Source of the DNA: Bathymodiolus brooksi
Taxonomy: Eukaryota; Mollusca; Bivalvia; Mytilida; Modiolidae
Assembly (NCBI GenBank): GCA_963680875.1
Contig: OY804578.1
Location: forward strand, 98,609,689 to 98,673,688
Direction: 5' to 3'
DNA length: 64,000 nucleotides
Both the position numbers and the translations under genes were made by a program. Below the pieces are notes generated by a model. That model searched no databases and was not told the DNA's origin. It saw only the letters and a program-made list of their open reading frames with translations. Positions 1 through 11,737 of the stretch are shown here, in pieces; within the stretch, counting starts at the first letter, position 1; each line of letters opens with the position of its first letter.

Positions 1-153
1 CTGTCGCAAGTCATAAACTTTTTCACATAATGTTGTATCGAGTATACCTCACCATGAGTGGGATTCGAACTCACAACTTTAGTGGTGATAGGCACTGATT
101 GCATAGGTAGTTGTAAATCCAACTACCGTACAATCACGACCATGACTGCCCCT
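1..153 (-). repeat. SINE family A copy, cut by window start
   Basis: Read on the minus strand this has a tRNA-like head with a clear B box (GTTCGAATCC near 63-72) followed by the family A body. The 3' part lies outside the window. It is nearly identical to copies at 2921, 10893, 44378 and 56489. Such tRNA-derived SINEs are moved by LINE machinery. Confidence 0.85.
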
Positions 154-546
154 GGGATGGTTAGTGAATCTGTGCAGATTTGTTATTGTTTGTTCATGTC
201 CTGTATTGCTGTTCGAGATCTAATTATCAAGAGGGGGCCCCATTATCTGGTTTGACACTGCCACATCTTTGTGCCTATCCCAAGCAGGACCTCGATTTCC
301 AATGCCTAATTTCATTGGATTTTTGTGTTCGTGTTCAATGGTTGGAGGAAATAGGTGGTTGCTTGTTTTTTGAAGTTGGTGGAATTGTTGACCATCACTG
401 TTTAAACTATCTTTTCATAATTCATACAAAACAAAATTGCATAATTTCATTTTTTCTTTACTTTTCAGACAAGTATTTATACAGCCTGTGTTAAACTTTG
501 GTCTTCTCCTTCATGACTCAGACCCTATATACTTTAACATGTACAA
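154..546. other. No gene seen; AT-rich spacer
   Basis: Only short chance reading frames. A pyrimidine tract plus AG at about 454-469 on the plus strand resembles a splice acceptor, but no credible exon follows. Confidence 0.5.
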
Positions 547-723
547 CAGTCCTCACGATGAGCTCCGGTCATCTGGCCCAAGACAAGTAAAATTTTGTTC
601 AGACCAGTAAATTTTTCAGTTTTTATTTAGATATATATATATATATATACAATGTATATTAATATAAATAAATTCAAGAATTTGATTCTGACCAGTAAAT
701 TTAAATTTTCCTTTTGAGGACTG
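547..723. mobile_element. Small MITE with AGTCCTCA inverted termini (copy 1)
   Basis: The stretch begins CAGTCCTCA and ends TGAGGACTG, an inverted pair, with a similar interior to a second copy at 17950-18106 (shared phrases about 'accagtaaa' and 'cagtttttattta'). A (TA)n run lies inside at about 632-648. The flanks gtacaa and gtagaa could be a degraded target duplication. There is no coding capacity. Confidence 0.6.
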
Positions 724-1715
724 GTAGAACGGAGCCTTGAATTGCAAGTCCTAATGATATTGAGTGTCAAACATTTATATACAGAATTTCTCTTCCTGGT
801 TCATAAAAAGAAGATTTTTAATTGATAATTTCTCCGGTTTCAGGCACCTACTGGTCTATTCACATGATAAAAAATCAACTTGAGCAAAATAAATGACATA
901 TCATTTATTATGTCACGCATATCCTGTATGTGAACCCCGGCCCAGTATACCAGTAAATATCCTCTCAGGATCTCGGCTTGTGTACAGCATGATACCACAC
1001 AATACATGTCATTTAATAATCTTCTGCTATTATCATTTAAAACTTTGCAATATATAATTATTTTCTATATTAATATACCTTGTTCATCACATTAATTTAT
1101 CCAAGCTGTTAAAATTAATATATAAAAAATCAGCATGCATCTGTGATTCATTAAGAGTATGAAATGTCATGGGGATTTAGTTAATCAAAGTTTCCTCAGC
1201 AACGAAGACTAACTGCTGAGACAAGGCTAGGTATTGTTCTGTAGGGTTTTATTGTAGACTGGTACACTAATTATATAACTCAGTAGGGGTGCTCAGGTGG
1301 AAAGATGCCAAACGATTCAATATCAGTTTACCTGTTTAAACCTTAGCACTTCATACTGTGGTGAAAACTGTGAAATAGATTTCAGTGTGTGAAATTGACA
1401 TTTACATATAAGTTTCCTCGTATATTTCCTGATCCATAATACCCAGGGAATCAAGATATTTAAATTCTTAAAATAAATACATTCCTCTGGCAATTTCTTT
1501 GCATAAAAAAATTAGCAATTAAGAAATGAAGTATTATTTTCTCACATATGAATCTTAGCCATAATATCCTCTTGTCTCATAATCAAATCCTCAGTGAATA
1601 AAATTGTATTAACGAAACTTAATAATTTGACACTTGCATATAAATGAATTAGATTGTTAGGGTCAATCATAATAAATATCTTCTGTCTCCGCTATTCTGT
1701 ATATGTGAATGTATT
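724..1715. other. No gene or clear repeat seen
   Basis: AT-rich sequence with many stops in all frames. No SINE head or tail, no inverted termini and no tandem array were found by eye. Confidence 0.4.
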
Positions 1716-1719
1716 GTAA

Positions 1720-2092
1720 AGCAGAGAAAAAAAGGGGGGTAAATAATATCAAGGTTTATGCAAAAACTAAAGCAAAGAGGATGAACACAAACAACAACAA
1801 ACTCATAGAAATAGATGCTACCGCTGTAGATAATGTTAAACACTTCATATATCTAGGCGCAACAGTATGCGAAACAGGAGGAACCAACAAGGACATACGA
1901 AGAAGACTAAGTCATGCCAGATTAGCATACAACAAGCTTAAGTCTGTATGGAACAACAGCCAATTTGGAAGAAAAAACTAAGATGAAACTTCTCAAATCA
2001 AATGTTCTATCGGTTCTACTATATGGCAGCGAAACCTGGAAGATGACGAAAAGATCTTGGACACCTTTCTTCACAAATGCATAATTTTCTGT
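1720..2092 (+). pseudogene. Remnant of a LINE reverse transcriptase C-terminus
   Basis: The translation contains FIYLGATVCETGGTNKDI, then a segment rich in RLSHAR...KLKSVW, and after a frame change near 1975 it reads KTKMKLLKSNVLSVLLYGSE and TWKMTKR. This order (YLG..V...G....DI..R...A......L...W, then K..L....V...LLYG.E.W) is the connection region after the palm domain of non-LTR retrotransposon reverse transcriptases. The catalytic region, the endonuclease and the 3' tail are missing. The frame break shows that it is dead. The exact clade cannot be told from this piece. Confidence 0.8.
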
Positions 2093-2920
2093 GCAAATAT
2101 TCAATAAAACAGTTTAGTCCGCCTTGTTTGTAAACACAGTTTTCCAGAAATTCACGAAGTGAACTTACGAACATTGGGATGATGATTGACGGAAAGGCAT
2201 GTAATAAAATTCCGGAAGCAGTTAATAAACTTGCTAAATATCAGCCCGCTTGGGTCATTCTTGTGAAACTGAGTGAAATAAACATGATTCCTCTTATTAT
2301 TCTAAACAAAACTCAAAGTTTTATCACAGGATAAAATTTTAGCTATATTATCTACAAGTATATGATAAATACAAATAATACATGCAGGGTTATCAGTTTA
2401 CAATAATAACACCTGAGACATATCATGTGACCCTATTATATAAATCATCTTATAAAAAGATTTCTTACTTATTCCATGGGTAAAATCTTGAGCTGTCATT
2501 GACCCTGGTGTTTAAATCTTACATCTACATACATGTACAAGTTAGGAATCTTAACATATCACAATGGTGTATGCCATGTCTTTTTCCCTTACCATTTCCT
2601 TTAAAGTGAGCAAATAGCCATCATTTATTGTTTTTTGAACATCACTTCATCATGTCTCTGAATTTTATTACAGTACACATGCACCTTTATTATACCACAG
2701 TCTTTTGGACCAATCTATATTTTGACGATAACTAAGCATGATGAGTTTGCTGGTAATATAGTGAGAGAGAAATTTACATATAAACCACATGATTTTTTTT
2801 TAATTTGGACTTAGAAATTTGATAGCAATAAGTGAGGGGAGTGGATCAAAGAGGGCAGAATAAGAAGGGTACACTATGTACTTTACCATGGAATACTATA
2901 TCAGTATAGGGTCATGGCTA

Positions 2921-3179
2921 GGGTTATGGTGTTTAATGCCACTTTCAACAATATTTCAGCTATATCGTGGCAGTCAATTTTATTGGTGGAGGAAACTGGA
3001 GTACCCAAAGAAAACCACCGACCTGTCGCAAGTCACTGACAAACTTTATCACATAATGTTGTATCTTATATATCTCGCCATGAACGAGGTTCATACTCAT
3101 AACTTTAGTGGTGATAGGCAATAATTGCATAGGTAGTTGTAAATCCAACTACCATCCAATCACGACCACGGCAGCCCCT
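2921..3179 (-). repeat. SINE family A, near full length
   Basis: From right to left: the tRNA-like head (about 3179 down to 3085), the middle, then the conserved tail ending 'ggcattaaacaccataaccctagcc' read in pieces on the minus strand. The B box is altered (GTATGAACC in place of GTTCGAATCC), which points to an old copy. Confidence 0.85.
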
Positions 3180-3534
3180 TATATATTAGTATAAGATTGA
3201 TATTATCTCTTCAACATATATAATATAGTACTTATTTTCAAAAGATTCCATTGACTTCTGTCATTGTCTCTATTTCTTGTGGAGCTTAATGTCGGAAAGT
3301 GAAGAGATTTTGTGGATGGTGAAATTGTCCACAATCATTGTACAATTTGCTTTGTCTCATTCATCACAGAAAACGTGCTTAATTTTTCAATTGCTAACAT
3401 ATCAAAATTATTATGTTTCAAATTTGAAAACCTACTTAAATTCTTCTTAAAAATTGTTCACAAACTGAAATTTTATATTCATCTGTGATCCATCTAAAAG
3501 TGAACGACACAAATATTTTTTGGTCCATACTTAC

Positions 3535-3690
3535 TGGCCAGACAATAAGTGTTTCTGTGGTCCATAAATTGATCCATGCTGTTAAAGCTACCACCACACA
3601 TGTCACAGTTGTACTGAGATGGCGTGTCCACCGTGACCATGACTTGGTCCACTTCATCTTCAAACATAACTTTCTTGTCATCACAGTCAT
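3535..3690 (-). CDS. znf423-like: ZNF423/ZNF521-like gene, coding exon 3 (C2HC finger)
   Basis: Minus-strand exon with acceptor ...TTTTTACAG at 3691-3692 and donor GTAAGT at 3529-3534. It starts with two bases that complete the codon left by exon 2 and leaves one base at the end. It reads DCDDKKVMFEDEV, then a zinc finger CDMCGGSFNSMDQFMDHR..YC with spacing C-x2-C-x12-H-x4-C. The same spacing follows the N-terminus of vertebrate ZNF423/ZNF521 (known of the family). These large multi-finger nuclear proteins regulate transcription together with EBF and SMAD partners. The many C2H2 fingers expected next are not in the window, so the gene continues to the left. SALL and BCL11 share the N-terminal motif, but their first finger differs more. 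Confidence 0.8.
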
Positions 3691-4102
3691 CTGTAAAAAT
3701 CACATCAAAGTAAAAAAAAATTATTTAAAAAAAATTATTATAAATTTACAAAACAGCAACGCCAAAAATATAAGAGTACTCACTCGAGTCATGGGCATAA
3801 CTCCTATCTCTGGTATATATTATTTTCAAATATCTTTTCCAAAACAGGCTAGTGTTATAAAATGCATAAATTTTATTTACATCTCTTACATAAATGTTGA
3901 TTTATGGATTAGAAATAATTATCTAGAACTTAATTCGAAACCATCTGCTCATTTTTCCCAAATCTTGACAATCAAATCATAAGTCCACAATATTAAGCGC
4001 CTTACAAAATCAACAGGAAAAGAAGAAAATTTTCAGGCAAATCATAACTGATATACAATATGGCTTTCTGCATATAAAATACGGTACATGATAAGAATAG
4101 TA

Positions 4103-4454
4103 AGGGAGTGATCGCTGTTTAGCGCCAAATGAGCAATTCTTCAGCTATATCATGGCGAGAACAAGTTACATTCAATGACATGATGATGATATCCACTTTG
4201 TACTAGAACAACACGCTTATCTGGATGATTTTTATAGTGCTAGCTCAATGAATCAACAGTCCACAGGTAGACATTGTTGCTCTACTCTAACACACAACCG
4301 TGATTATGAGCCAAATAGTCTCTGATCTTACTCCTTATTGTTTTTTGGTTAGCGGAGAAGTATACCAATTTTATAGTCTTTGGCTTGACCTGACATGGGG
4401 GTCGAACCTACAATCTACCCCACAACAAGGTGAGTATGCTAACCATTACAACAT
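4103..4454 (-). repeat. SINE family B, near full length
   Basis: The tRNA-like head is on the right (about 4454 down to 4375, A box TGGTTAGC as complement of gctaacca). The tail on the left matches 'ttggcgctaaacagcgatcac' on the minus strand. It inserted in intron 2 of the zinc-finger gene or close to its exons. It is diverged from the copy at 5099. Confidence 0.85.
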
Positions 4455-4641
4455 AAATGGCTAAGACTAGAGTTACTGTATATTTATTGTATATACAACT
4501 ACCCATTACTTAAGGGGATCTAAATACAGGCTCTTGGCATTATTCTGAATAATCACAAAAATGGGAAAAAATGTTTTTATCATCAAGAGTCATTTGTTTA
4601 AAAGGGTAATGAAAAACAAAGACAATCCCTCTATAACTTGC

Positions 4642-4677
4642 CTGTTTCAAGTATCTGTTGTTCTTCTTCATCTTCAC
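4642..4677 (-). CDS. znf423-like: ZNF423/ZNF521-like gene, 36-nt coding exon 2
   Basis: A tiny minus-strand exon encoding EDEEEQQILET. The acceptor is ...AATTCTAG (4678-4679). The donor is GCAAGT (4636-4641), so the intron to exon 3 is of the GC-AG class, in which the usual extended match CAG|GCAAGT is kept. It begins with GT, which joins the last base of exon 1 (C) to give Arg. It ends with G, which joins AT of exon 3 to give Asp, so the frame is unbroken across all three exons. The acidic stretch resembles the acidic linkers that follow MSRRKQ in related proteins. Confidence 0.75.
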
Positions 4678-5098
4678 CTAGAATTATAAAATACATACAT
4701 TGATTTAGACAGTCATGACAAAAGGTGTCTAGGATTTGTTAAAACAATTTTAATAAGTACCATATTTGGTTATGTATAATACCCATGTTTTTTTATATAT
4801 TACCTCTCATACAAATAATAAAATTCATATACAGATGAGTGGCACATTTAATTTCTATCCCAATTGCTGTCATTGGGGGGGGGTCTTTATTTTTTAAATG
4901 TTTGGATCTGCATTTCACAATTTGCACGTCAACACAATTACATTTCATTGCTGGTTCTTCTGATTTTCATTAAGAATTATTTTCTTTGCAACCTGTGCCA
5001 AATTTTTTACCTATGGCACCTACCACCATAGACTCCCAGACCTTCATTTCTACATATCACAATGATCTTTACAGTTGTATTTCCATATCTTGTACTGC

Positions 5099-5453
5099 AC
5101 CGGTGGTGTAATGGTTAGCGTCCTCGCCTCAAGTGCAGTAGATCGTGGGTTCAAGCCCCAATCGGGTCAAACCAGACTATAATATTGGTATTTGTTACTT
5201 CTCCGCAGCATTAAGGAGAAAGAGCAAAGACCGGTTGGCTCAGAACCAGGATAACGTGTCCGAGTGGAGCGACATGTCTATCCGCAGACTGTTGTTTCAG
5301 TGAACTAGCACTATACAAATCCAACTAAGTGTGTTGGTTTAGTACAAATCGGACTTCATCATCATTCCATTGAAAATTAACTTGCTCTCGCTATGGCATA
5401 GCTAAAAAATTACTGAGTTGGCGCTAAACAACAATCACTCACTCCCTCACTCC
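5099..5453 (+). repeat. SINE family B, full-length reference copy
   Basis: Plus-oriented. The A box (TGGTTAGCGTC) and B box (GGTTCAAGCC) of a tRNA head lie within 5105-5160, a ~200-bp body follows, and the 3' end is 'gttggcgctaaacaacaatcac' followed by a TCAC-type simple tail. Useful as the consensus for the minus copies at 4103, 7940, 22153, 23099, 40872 and 42401. Confidence 0.9.
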
Positions 5454-5740
5454 ATATCTTGTTTTCAGGAAGCTACTTTTTTTTTAAAGTTTTCTCATTG
5501 TTAAGTCTTGTATTATATTTTGAAAAGGTTGTGACACACAGCTGAGAAACTTGGTCCAATTTCACCACCCCATGGAGGTTTCCTCAGAGAGAAAACTAAT
5601 TTGATATCATTGTCAATTAATTCATTTAAGAGTAGATGTGGATAGATGTGACTGAAAATTATGTGAAGTAATTCCAATCCAAAATCCAGGTAAAAATCAC
5701 AAGAAAAGAAATAGCATTTTGATTACTTCATCTTGGAAAA
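5454..5740. other. Spacer, no gene
   Basis: Intron sequence of the zinc-finger gene. No repeat recognised. Confidence 0.4.
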
Positions 5741-7938
5741 AGTCATGTCATCCTCAATGTTAAGTTACTATAATAGTCATATCACAAAGTCATGTCATCC
5801 TCAATGCTAAGTTAATATAATAGTCATATCACAAAGTCATGTCATCCTCAATGCTAAGTTAATATAATAGTCATATCACAAAGTCATGTCATCCTCAATG
5901 CTAAGTTAATATAATAGTCATATCACAAAGTCATGTCATCCTCAATGCTAAGTTAATATAATAGTCATATCACAAAGTCATGTCATCCTCAATGCTAAGT
6001 TAATATAATAGTCATATCACAAAGTCATGTCATCCTCAATGCTAAGTTAATATAATAGTCATATCACAAAGTCATGTCATCCTCAATGCTAAGTTACTAT
6101 AATAGTCATATCACAAAGTCATGTCATCCTCAATGCTAAGTTACTATAATAGTCATATCACAAAGTCATGTCATCCTCAATGCTAAGTTACTATAATAGT
6201 CATATCACAAAGTCATGTCATCCTCAATGCTAAGTTAATATAATAGTCATATCACAAAGTCATGTCATCCTCAATGCTAAGTTAATATAATAGTCATATC
6301 ACAAAGTCATGTCATCCTCAATGCTAAGTTAATATAATAGTCATATCACAAAGTCATGTCATCCTCAATGCTAAGTTAATATAATAGTCATATCACAAAG
6401 TCATGTCATCCTCAATGCTAAGTTAATATAATAGTCATATCACAAAGTCATGTCATCCTCAATGCTAAGATACTATAATAGTCATATCACAAAGTCATGT
6501 CATCCTCAATGCTAAGTTAATATAATAGTCATATCACAAAGTCATGTCATCCTCAATGCTAAGTTAATATAATAGTCATATCACAAAGTCATGTCATCCT
6601 CAATGCTAAGTTAATATAATAGTCATATCACAAAGTCATGTCATCCTCAATGCTAAGTTAATATAATAGTCATATCACAAAGTCATGTCATCCTCAATGC
6701 TAAGTTAATATAATAGTCATATCACAAAGTCATGTCATCCTCAATGCTAAGTTACTATAATAGTCATATCACAAAGTCATGTCATCCTCAATGCTAAGTT
6801 ACTATAATAGTCATATCACAAAGTCATGTCATCCTCAATGCTAAGTTACTATAATAGTCATATCACAAAGTCATGTCATCCTCAATGCTAAGTTAATATA
6901 ATAGTCATATCACAAAGTCATGTCATCCTCAATGCTAAGTTAATATAATAGTCATATCACAAAGTCATGTCATCCTCAATGCTAAGTTAATATAATAGTC
7001 ATATCACAAAGTCATGTCATCCTCAATGCTAAGTTACTATAATAGTCATATCACAAAGTCATGTCATCCTCAATGCTAAGTTACTATAATAGTCATATCA
7101 CAAAGTCATGTCATCCTCAATGCTAAGTTACTATAATAGTCATATCACAAAGTCATGTCATCCTCAATGCTAAGTTACTATAATAGTCATATCACAAAGT
7201 CATGTCATCCTCAATGCTAAGTTAATATAATAGTCATATCACAAAGTCATGTCATCCTCAATGCTAAGTTACTATAATAGTCATATCACAAAGTCATGTC
7301 ATCCTCAATGCTAAGTTACTATAATAGTCATATCACAAAGTCATGTCATCCTCAATGCTAAGTTAATATAATAGTCATATCACAAAGTCATGTCATCCTC
7401 AATGCTAAGTTAATATAATAGTCATATCACAAAGTCATGTCATCCTCAATGCTAAGTTAATATAATAGTCATATCACAAAGTCATGTCATCCTCAATGCT
7501 AAGTTACTATAATAGTCATATCACAAAGTCATGTCATCCTCAATGCTAAGTTAATATAATAGTCATATCACAAAGTCATGTCATCCTCAATGCTAAGTTA
7601 ATATAATAGTCATATCACAAAGTCATGTCATCCTCAATGCTAAGTTAATATAATAGTCATATCACAAAGTCATGTCATCCTCAATGCTAAGTTAATATAA
7701 TAGTCATATCACAAAGTCATGTCATCCTCAATGCTAAGTTAATATAATAGTCATATCACAAAGTCATGTCATCCTCAATGCTAAGTTAATATAATAGTCA
7801 TATCACAAAGTCATGTCATCCTCCTAAGTTAATATAATAGTCATATCACAAAGTCATGTCATCCTCCTAAGTTAATATAATAGTCATATCACAAAGTCAT
7901 GTCATCCTCCTAAGTTAATATAATAGTCATATCACAAA
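5741..7938. repeat. 47-bp minisatellite, about 47 units
   Basis: Uninterrupted direct repeats of a 47-bp unit (key parts: agtcatgtcatcctcaatg, ctaagtta[a/c]tataatag, tcatatcacaa). Units differ mainly at one base (gttaata or gttacta), and the two types come in runs. The last three units lack the four bases AATG and are 43 bp. Homogeneity is very high, which implies recent expansion or gene conversion. The array lies in the first intron of the ZNF423-like gene. Confidence 0.97.
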
Positions 7939-7939
7939 G

Positions 7940-8297
7940 TGATTGAGTGAATGATTGTTGTTTAATGCCATATGAGCAATTCATGGTGAGAACAAGTTAC
8001 ATTCGATGAGAGGATAATGATGTCTGCTTAGTACTAGATCAACACGCTTAGTTGGATTTTTATAGTGCTATCTAACTGAAACAACAATCTGCAGGTAGAC
8101 ATGTTGCTCCACTCAGACATATTATCCCGATTCCGAGCCAACATTTTTAGTCTTTGTTCTTTCTTTCTTCTTAATACTGCATGCATAGGGGAAAAGCAAC
8201 AAATATCAATTTCATAGTATTTAGGTTGACCCGCCGAAGGATTGAACCCATGATCTACTGCATTCGAGGCGACCATGCTAACCATTACATCACTGAT
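7940..8297 (-). repeat. SINE family B abutting the minisatellite
   Basis: The tail (gattgagtgaatgattgttg...) begins directly at the end of the 47-bp array. The head with the B box complement ends near 8297. Part of the tail ('ttcagctatatc') is deleted. Confidence 0.88.
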
Positions 8298-8616
8298 GCA
8301 GTTTGTGCTACATGTATATAGAGTAATCTAGTATGAATATAATTTTGTAATTCTGGATTTAACGGTAACCGTTACATTCAAGTCATACTTTACCTAAAAC
8401 ACACACTGAGCGAGTTCGTTTTTTTTCTTAAATGACTGCGAGATTGACATAAAATTAAATGGAAAATTAATATTTTATATTATTTATTAGCACAAGAAAT
8501 CTATACAAATCGGCAATTATATAGCTAATATATAATCACGATAATTATAGTAACTTTTGTCATAATTATATAGGAAATGGGTTTGTGATGGTAATTGCTA
8601 TACAATTATCTGGAAT

Positions 8617-9385
8617 CTACAACATTCTCCATCACTTAAACTGGTAATCAAAATAAAACTAAACCAGAGGTTAACATGGGCTTTATCCTACAACATTCTC
8701 CATCACTTAAACTGGTAATCAAAATAAAACTAAACCAAAGGTTAACATGGGCTTTATCCTACAACATTCTCCATCACTTAAACTGGTAATCAAAATAAAA
8801 CTAAACCAAAGGTTAACATGGGCTTTATCCTACAACATTCTCCATCACTTAAACTGGTAATCAAAATAAAACTAAACCAGAGGTTAACATGGGTTTTATC
8901 CTATAACATTCTCCATCACTTAAACTGGTAATCAAAATAAAACTAAACCAGAGGTTAACATGGGCTTTATCCTACAACATTCTCCATCACTTAAACTGGT
9001 AATCAAAATAAAACTAAACCAGAGGTTAACATGGGTTTTATCCTATAACATTCTCCATCACTTAAACTGGTAATCAAAATAAAACTAAACCAGAGGTTAA
9101 CATGGGCTTTATCCTACAACATTCTCCATCACTTAAACTGGTAATCAAAATAAAACTAAACCAGAGGTTAACATGGGCTTTATCCTACAACATTCTCCAT
9201 CACTTAAACTGGTAATCAAAATAAAACTAAACCAGAGGTTAACATGTATTTTTTTCTACAACATTCTCCATCACTTAAACTGGTAATCAAAATATGTCTA
9301 AACCAGAGGCTAATATATAGGTTTCTTTTTTCTACAACATTCCCCATCACTTAAACTGGTAATCAAAATATATAAACAAGAGGCC
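8617..9385. repeat. 71-bp minisatellite, about 10.7 units
   Basis: Direct repeats of 71 bp (key parts: acaacattctccatcactta, aactggtaatcaaaat, ccagaggttaacatgggc). The central units are nearly identical and the last two (from about 9250) are diverged, so the array is growing from its left and centre. Confidence 0.96.
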
Positions 9386-10492
9386 AACGTGAGTTTTGAA
9401 TGGCTCTGTATTCTGCTTGATTTGCTTCCGATTTCAATGCAGTGGATTGCACCTGATAGCATCCCAGATAACTGGCTTAATATTCTGTGAAATCTGTCTA
9501 AAACGACAATGCTCAGTTTATACAGGTTAAATAAAAAAGATTTCCAACAACAGAACTTTATTTAAAGCTTGCTTCAAATAAAGGATTCTGATTTATTCAG
9601 GGTTTGGTTTAGACGGGTTTCACTGTATAAGTATAAATAGGAAATTACTCTTAATTGCTATATTTTATCTTTTTTAAAACAATCTGACTTTGAAGTGAGC
9701 TGAGAATATGACACTTCTAGGTATACAAGTAGTCAAACCTGTTTAATGTGACCATCCAAAGTAACACTGAAATATAGTCAAATAAGAAAGGTGCTCGCTA
9801 AACACAGGTTAACTTATGAAATGCAGTAAAAAGGAACATAAAATTACAAAAAAAAAGGTTACACAAGGCAAGTTTTGACTGTATATATAGGGTTTGGTGT
9901 GTTTCTTGCAATAATTGTTACCAGCCCCTGTGTGCTGCCTCAACATTTTAAGAAGATTTAACAGTTTACAATTCAAAATTAACCAGTTTTGAGAATGAAA
10001 TCTCATTTCAAAATTTCTATTTGAGAAAAACCATCACTTTATATATATCTTACATGATACAATGCAGTAGATATCATTTAAAATAAGGTACAAATCAAGT
10101 GGGTTACAAAGTTTGCCGATTAAAAAAACAATATTTTCAAATCAGAACAAAGAAAATTAATCCATCAAATTTAATCACCGAACAATTATACATAATATCA
10201 TTTTGTAGATGGAGGGTTTACAATATTTATGATAGAATTTATTAATTTTTTCATCTAGAAAAGTTTTTCATAAAACCATTAAAAAAAATACAAAGAAAAT
10301 ATGGGGTCATTGTATTTTTAACATGCATATGAAATTCAGTAAAATTTGCACTTTTGACTTAAAAATAATGTACACATTACATGTAAGGTGGGAAATTTTA
10401 AATTAAATATATTTATACTCCGGTATATACGTCTGAAAATTAAACCAAATAGTGTTAGAATTAGATTTTAGAGCTGTCAAATTTTTGTTCTT
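9386..10492. other. No gene seen
   Basis: AT-rich intronic sequence with no coding signal, no inverted termini and no SINE parts recognised. Confidence 0.4.
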
Positions 10493-10590
10493 CCCTCGAC
10501 GGGATTTGAACTCACACCATTGATACACTGCAGCACCATTTCTTAGCCTTATGTCCAGCACCCTAGACCACTCGACCACATCCACTCCCT
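10493..10590 (-). repeat. tRNA-derived SINE head of a third family, or tRNA pseudogene
   Basis: On the minus strand there is a perfect A box (TGGTCGAGTGG) and B box (GAGTTCAAATCCC) about 50 bases apart, as in a tRNA with a long variable arm. The two ends do not pair into an acceptor stem, so a working tRNA gene is unlikely. No family A or B tail follows. Confidence 0.6.
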
Positions 10591-10892
10591 AAAAAAGGAG
10601 CTTCAATAATTGTAGTGTTACCTTTTCTCGTAAGGCAAATCTAGGGATAGACGTAAGACATGTGTATAAGCGTGTGTAGATGGTACATATATATACGTGA
10701 TAAAATTTTGAAATATTCTTTAATCAAAAGCACTTACGAAGTTCTTCAAAAGTGAATTACAAAAAAATATGGGTCAAAATATTTTCATCAAATTAAAGGT
10801 GCAAATATGTTAGGGTTTTAAAAAAGGGAGACAACTCTATTTTTGTTCATATTCTCCTAATATGAACCAATTATGTTATACCTCTGGTTGGT

Positions 10893-11150
10893 TGGTTTAT
10901 GGTGTTTGACGGCACTTTCAACAATATTTCAGTTATTTCGTGGCAGTCAGTTTTATAGGTGGAGAAAACAGGAGTACAATGAAACAAACCAACCTGTCGC
11001 AAGTCACTGACAAACTTTATCACATAATGTTGTATCAAATACACCTCATCATGAACGGGGTTAGAACTCACAACTTTAGGGGTGATAGGCACTGAATGCA
11101 CTGGTAGTTGTAAATCCAACTACCATACAATCACGACCACGAAGGCCCCT
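10893..11150 (-). repeat. SINE family A, near full length
   Basis: The tail is at 10893-10960 and the tRNA-like head ends near 11150. The B box is altered (GTTCTAACC), with other scattered changes. Confidence 0.87.
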
Positions 11151-11737
11151 GATATACTTCTGAGCTAATAAGAGAACAATATTCTAATGTTAAATTATAA
11201 CTTTAACCACAATAATGATAGATTTGCTGCAAAAAAATAAATACCTTATACTGTTTTGGTTATAAAAAAAAGTTTGTAAACATAACATTTTAAGAGAATA
11301 AACTAAAAAAACATGATTTAATTTCTGTAACATTAATGGGTAACAAAATGACCATCAGAAATTATGGGCAAATCTAAACCCGCTTTCGAACAATGCACTC
11401 ACACTCTACATTCGTACTTAGTAATCTCTCATTATTGGATATGACCTGATTTTCAGAAATCCAGTAATTACCAAGGTTTCAACTTAAGGCATCATTTTTA
11501 AGGATGAGAGCTGAGAGGAAACAAAATTAATTTTATAATTTTTACCGATTAATTTGTAAGATTTATCTACTTCTTTGTTATTAATGTTCAATATTTTAGC
11601 ACTAAAATCAATTATTATACGTCGTGTAAGTTTCTGTAGTGATATTTGGTACTGTAATATTTTGACATATTACCTGGGTAATATTTCGTCATATTACCTG
11701 GACAATTAGACACTCGATCAGTATAATAATGATATTA
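11151..11737. other. Spacer, no gene
   Basis: AT-rich. A short phrase around 'atattacctgg' is repeated at 11660-11705 and again at 14330-14350. It flanks the transposon at 11738-13657 and may be part of an older repeat split by it. Confidence 0.4.

Noticed and set aside
3436..3690. 84-residue minus-strand frame (MTVMTRKLCLKMK...)
   Set aside because: Shifted reading of the ZNF423-like exon 3; the other frame has the zinc finger and fits the splice phases.
5741..7938. CRISPR-like regular array
   Set aside because: There are no unique spacers; the whole 47-bp unit repeats, and the genome is eukaryotic. It is a minisatellite.
10493..10590. Functional tRNA gene
   Set aside because: A and B boxes are good, but the ends do not form an acceptor stem and no clear anticodon arm is seen.
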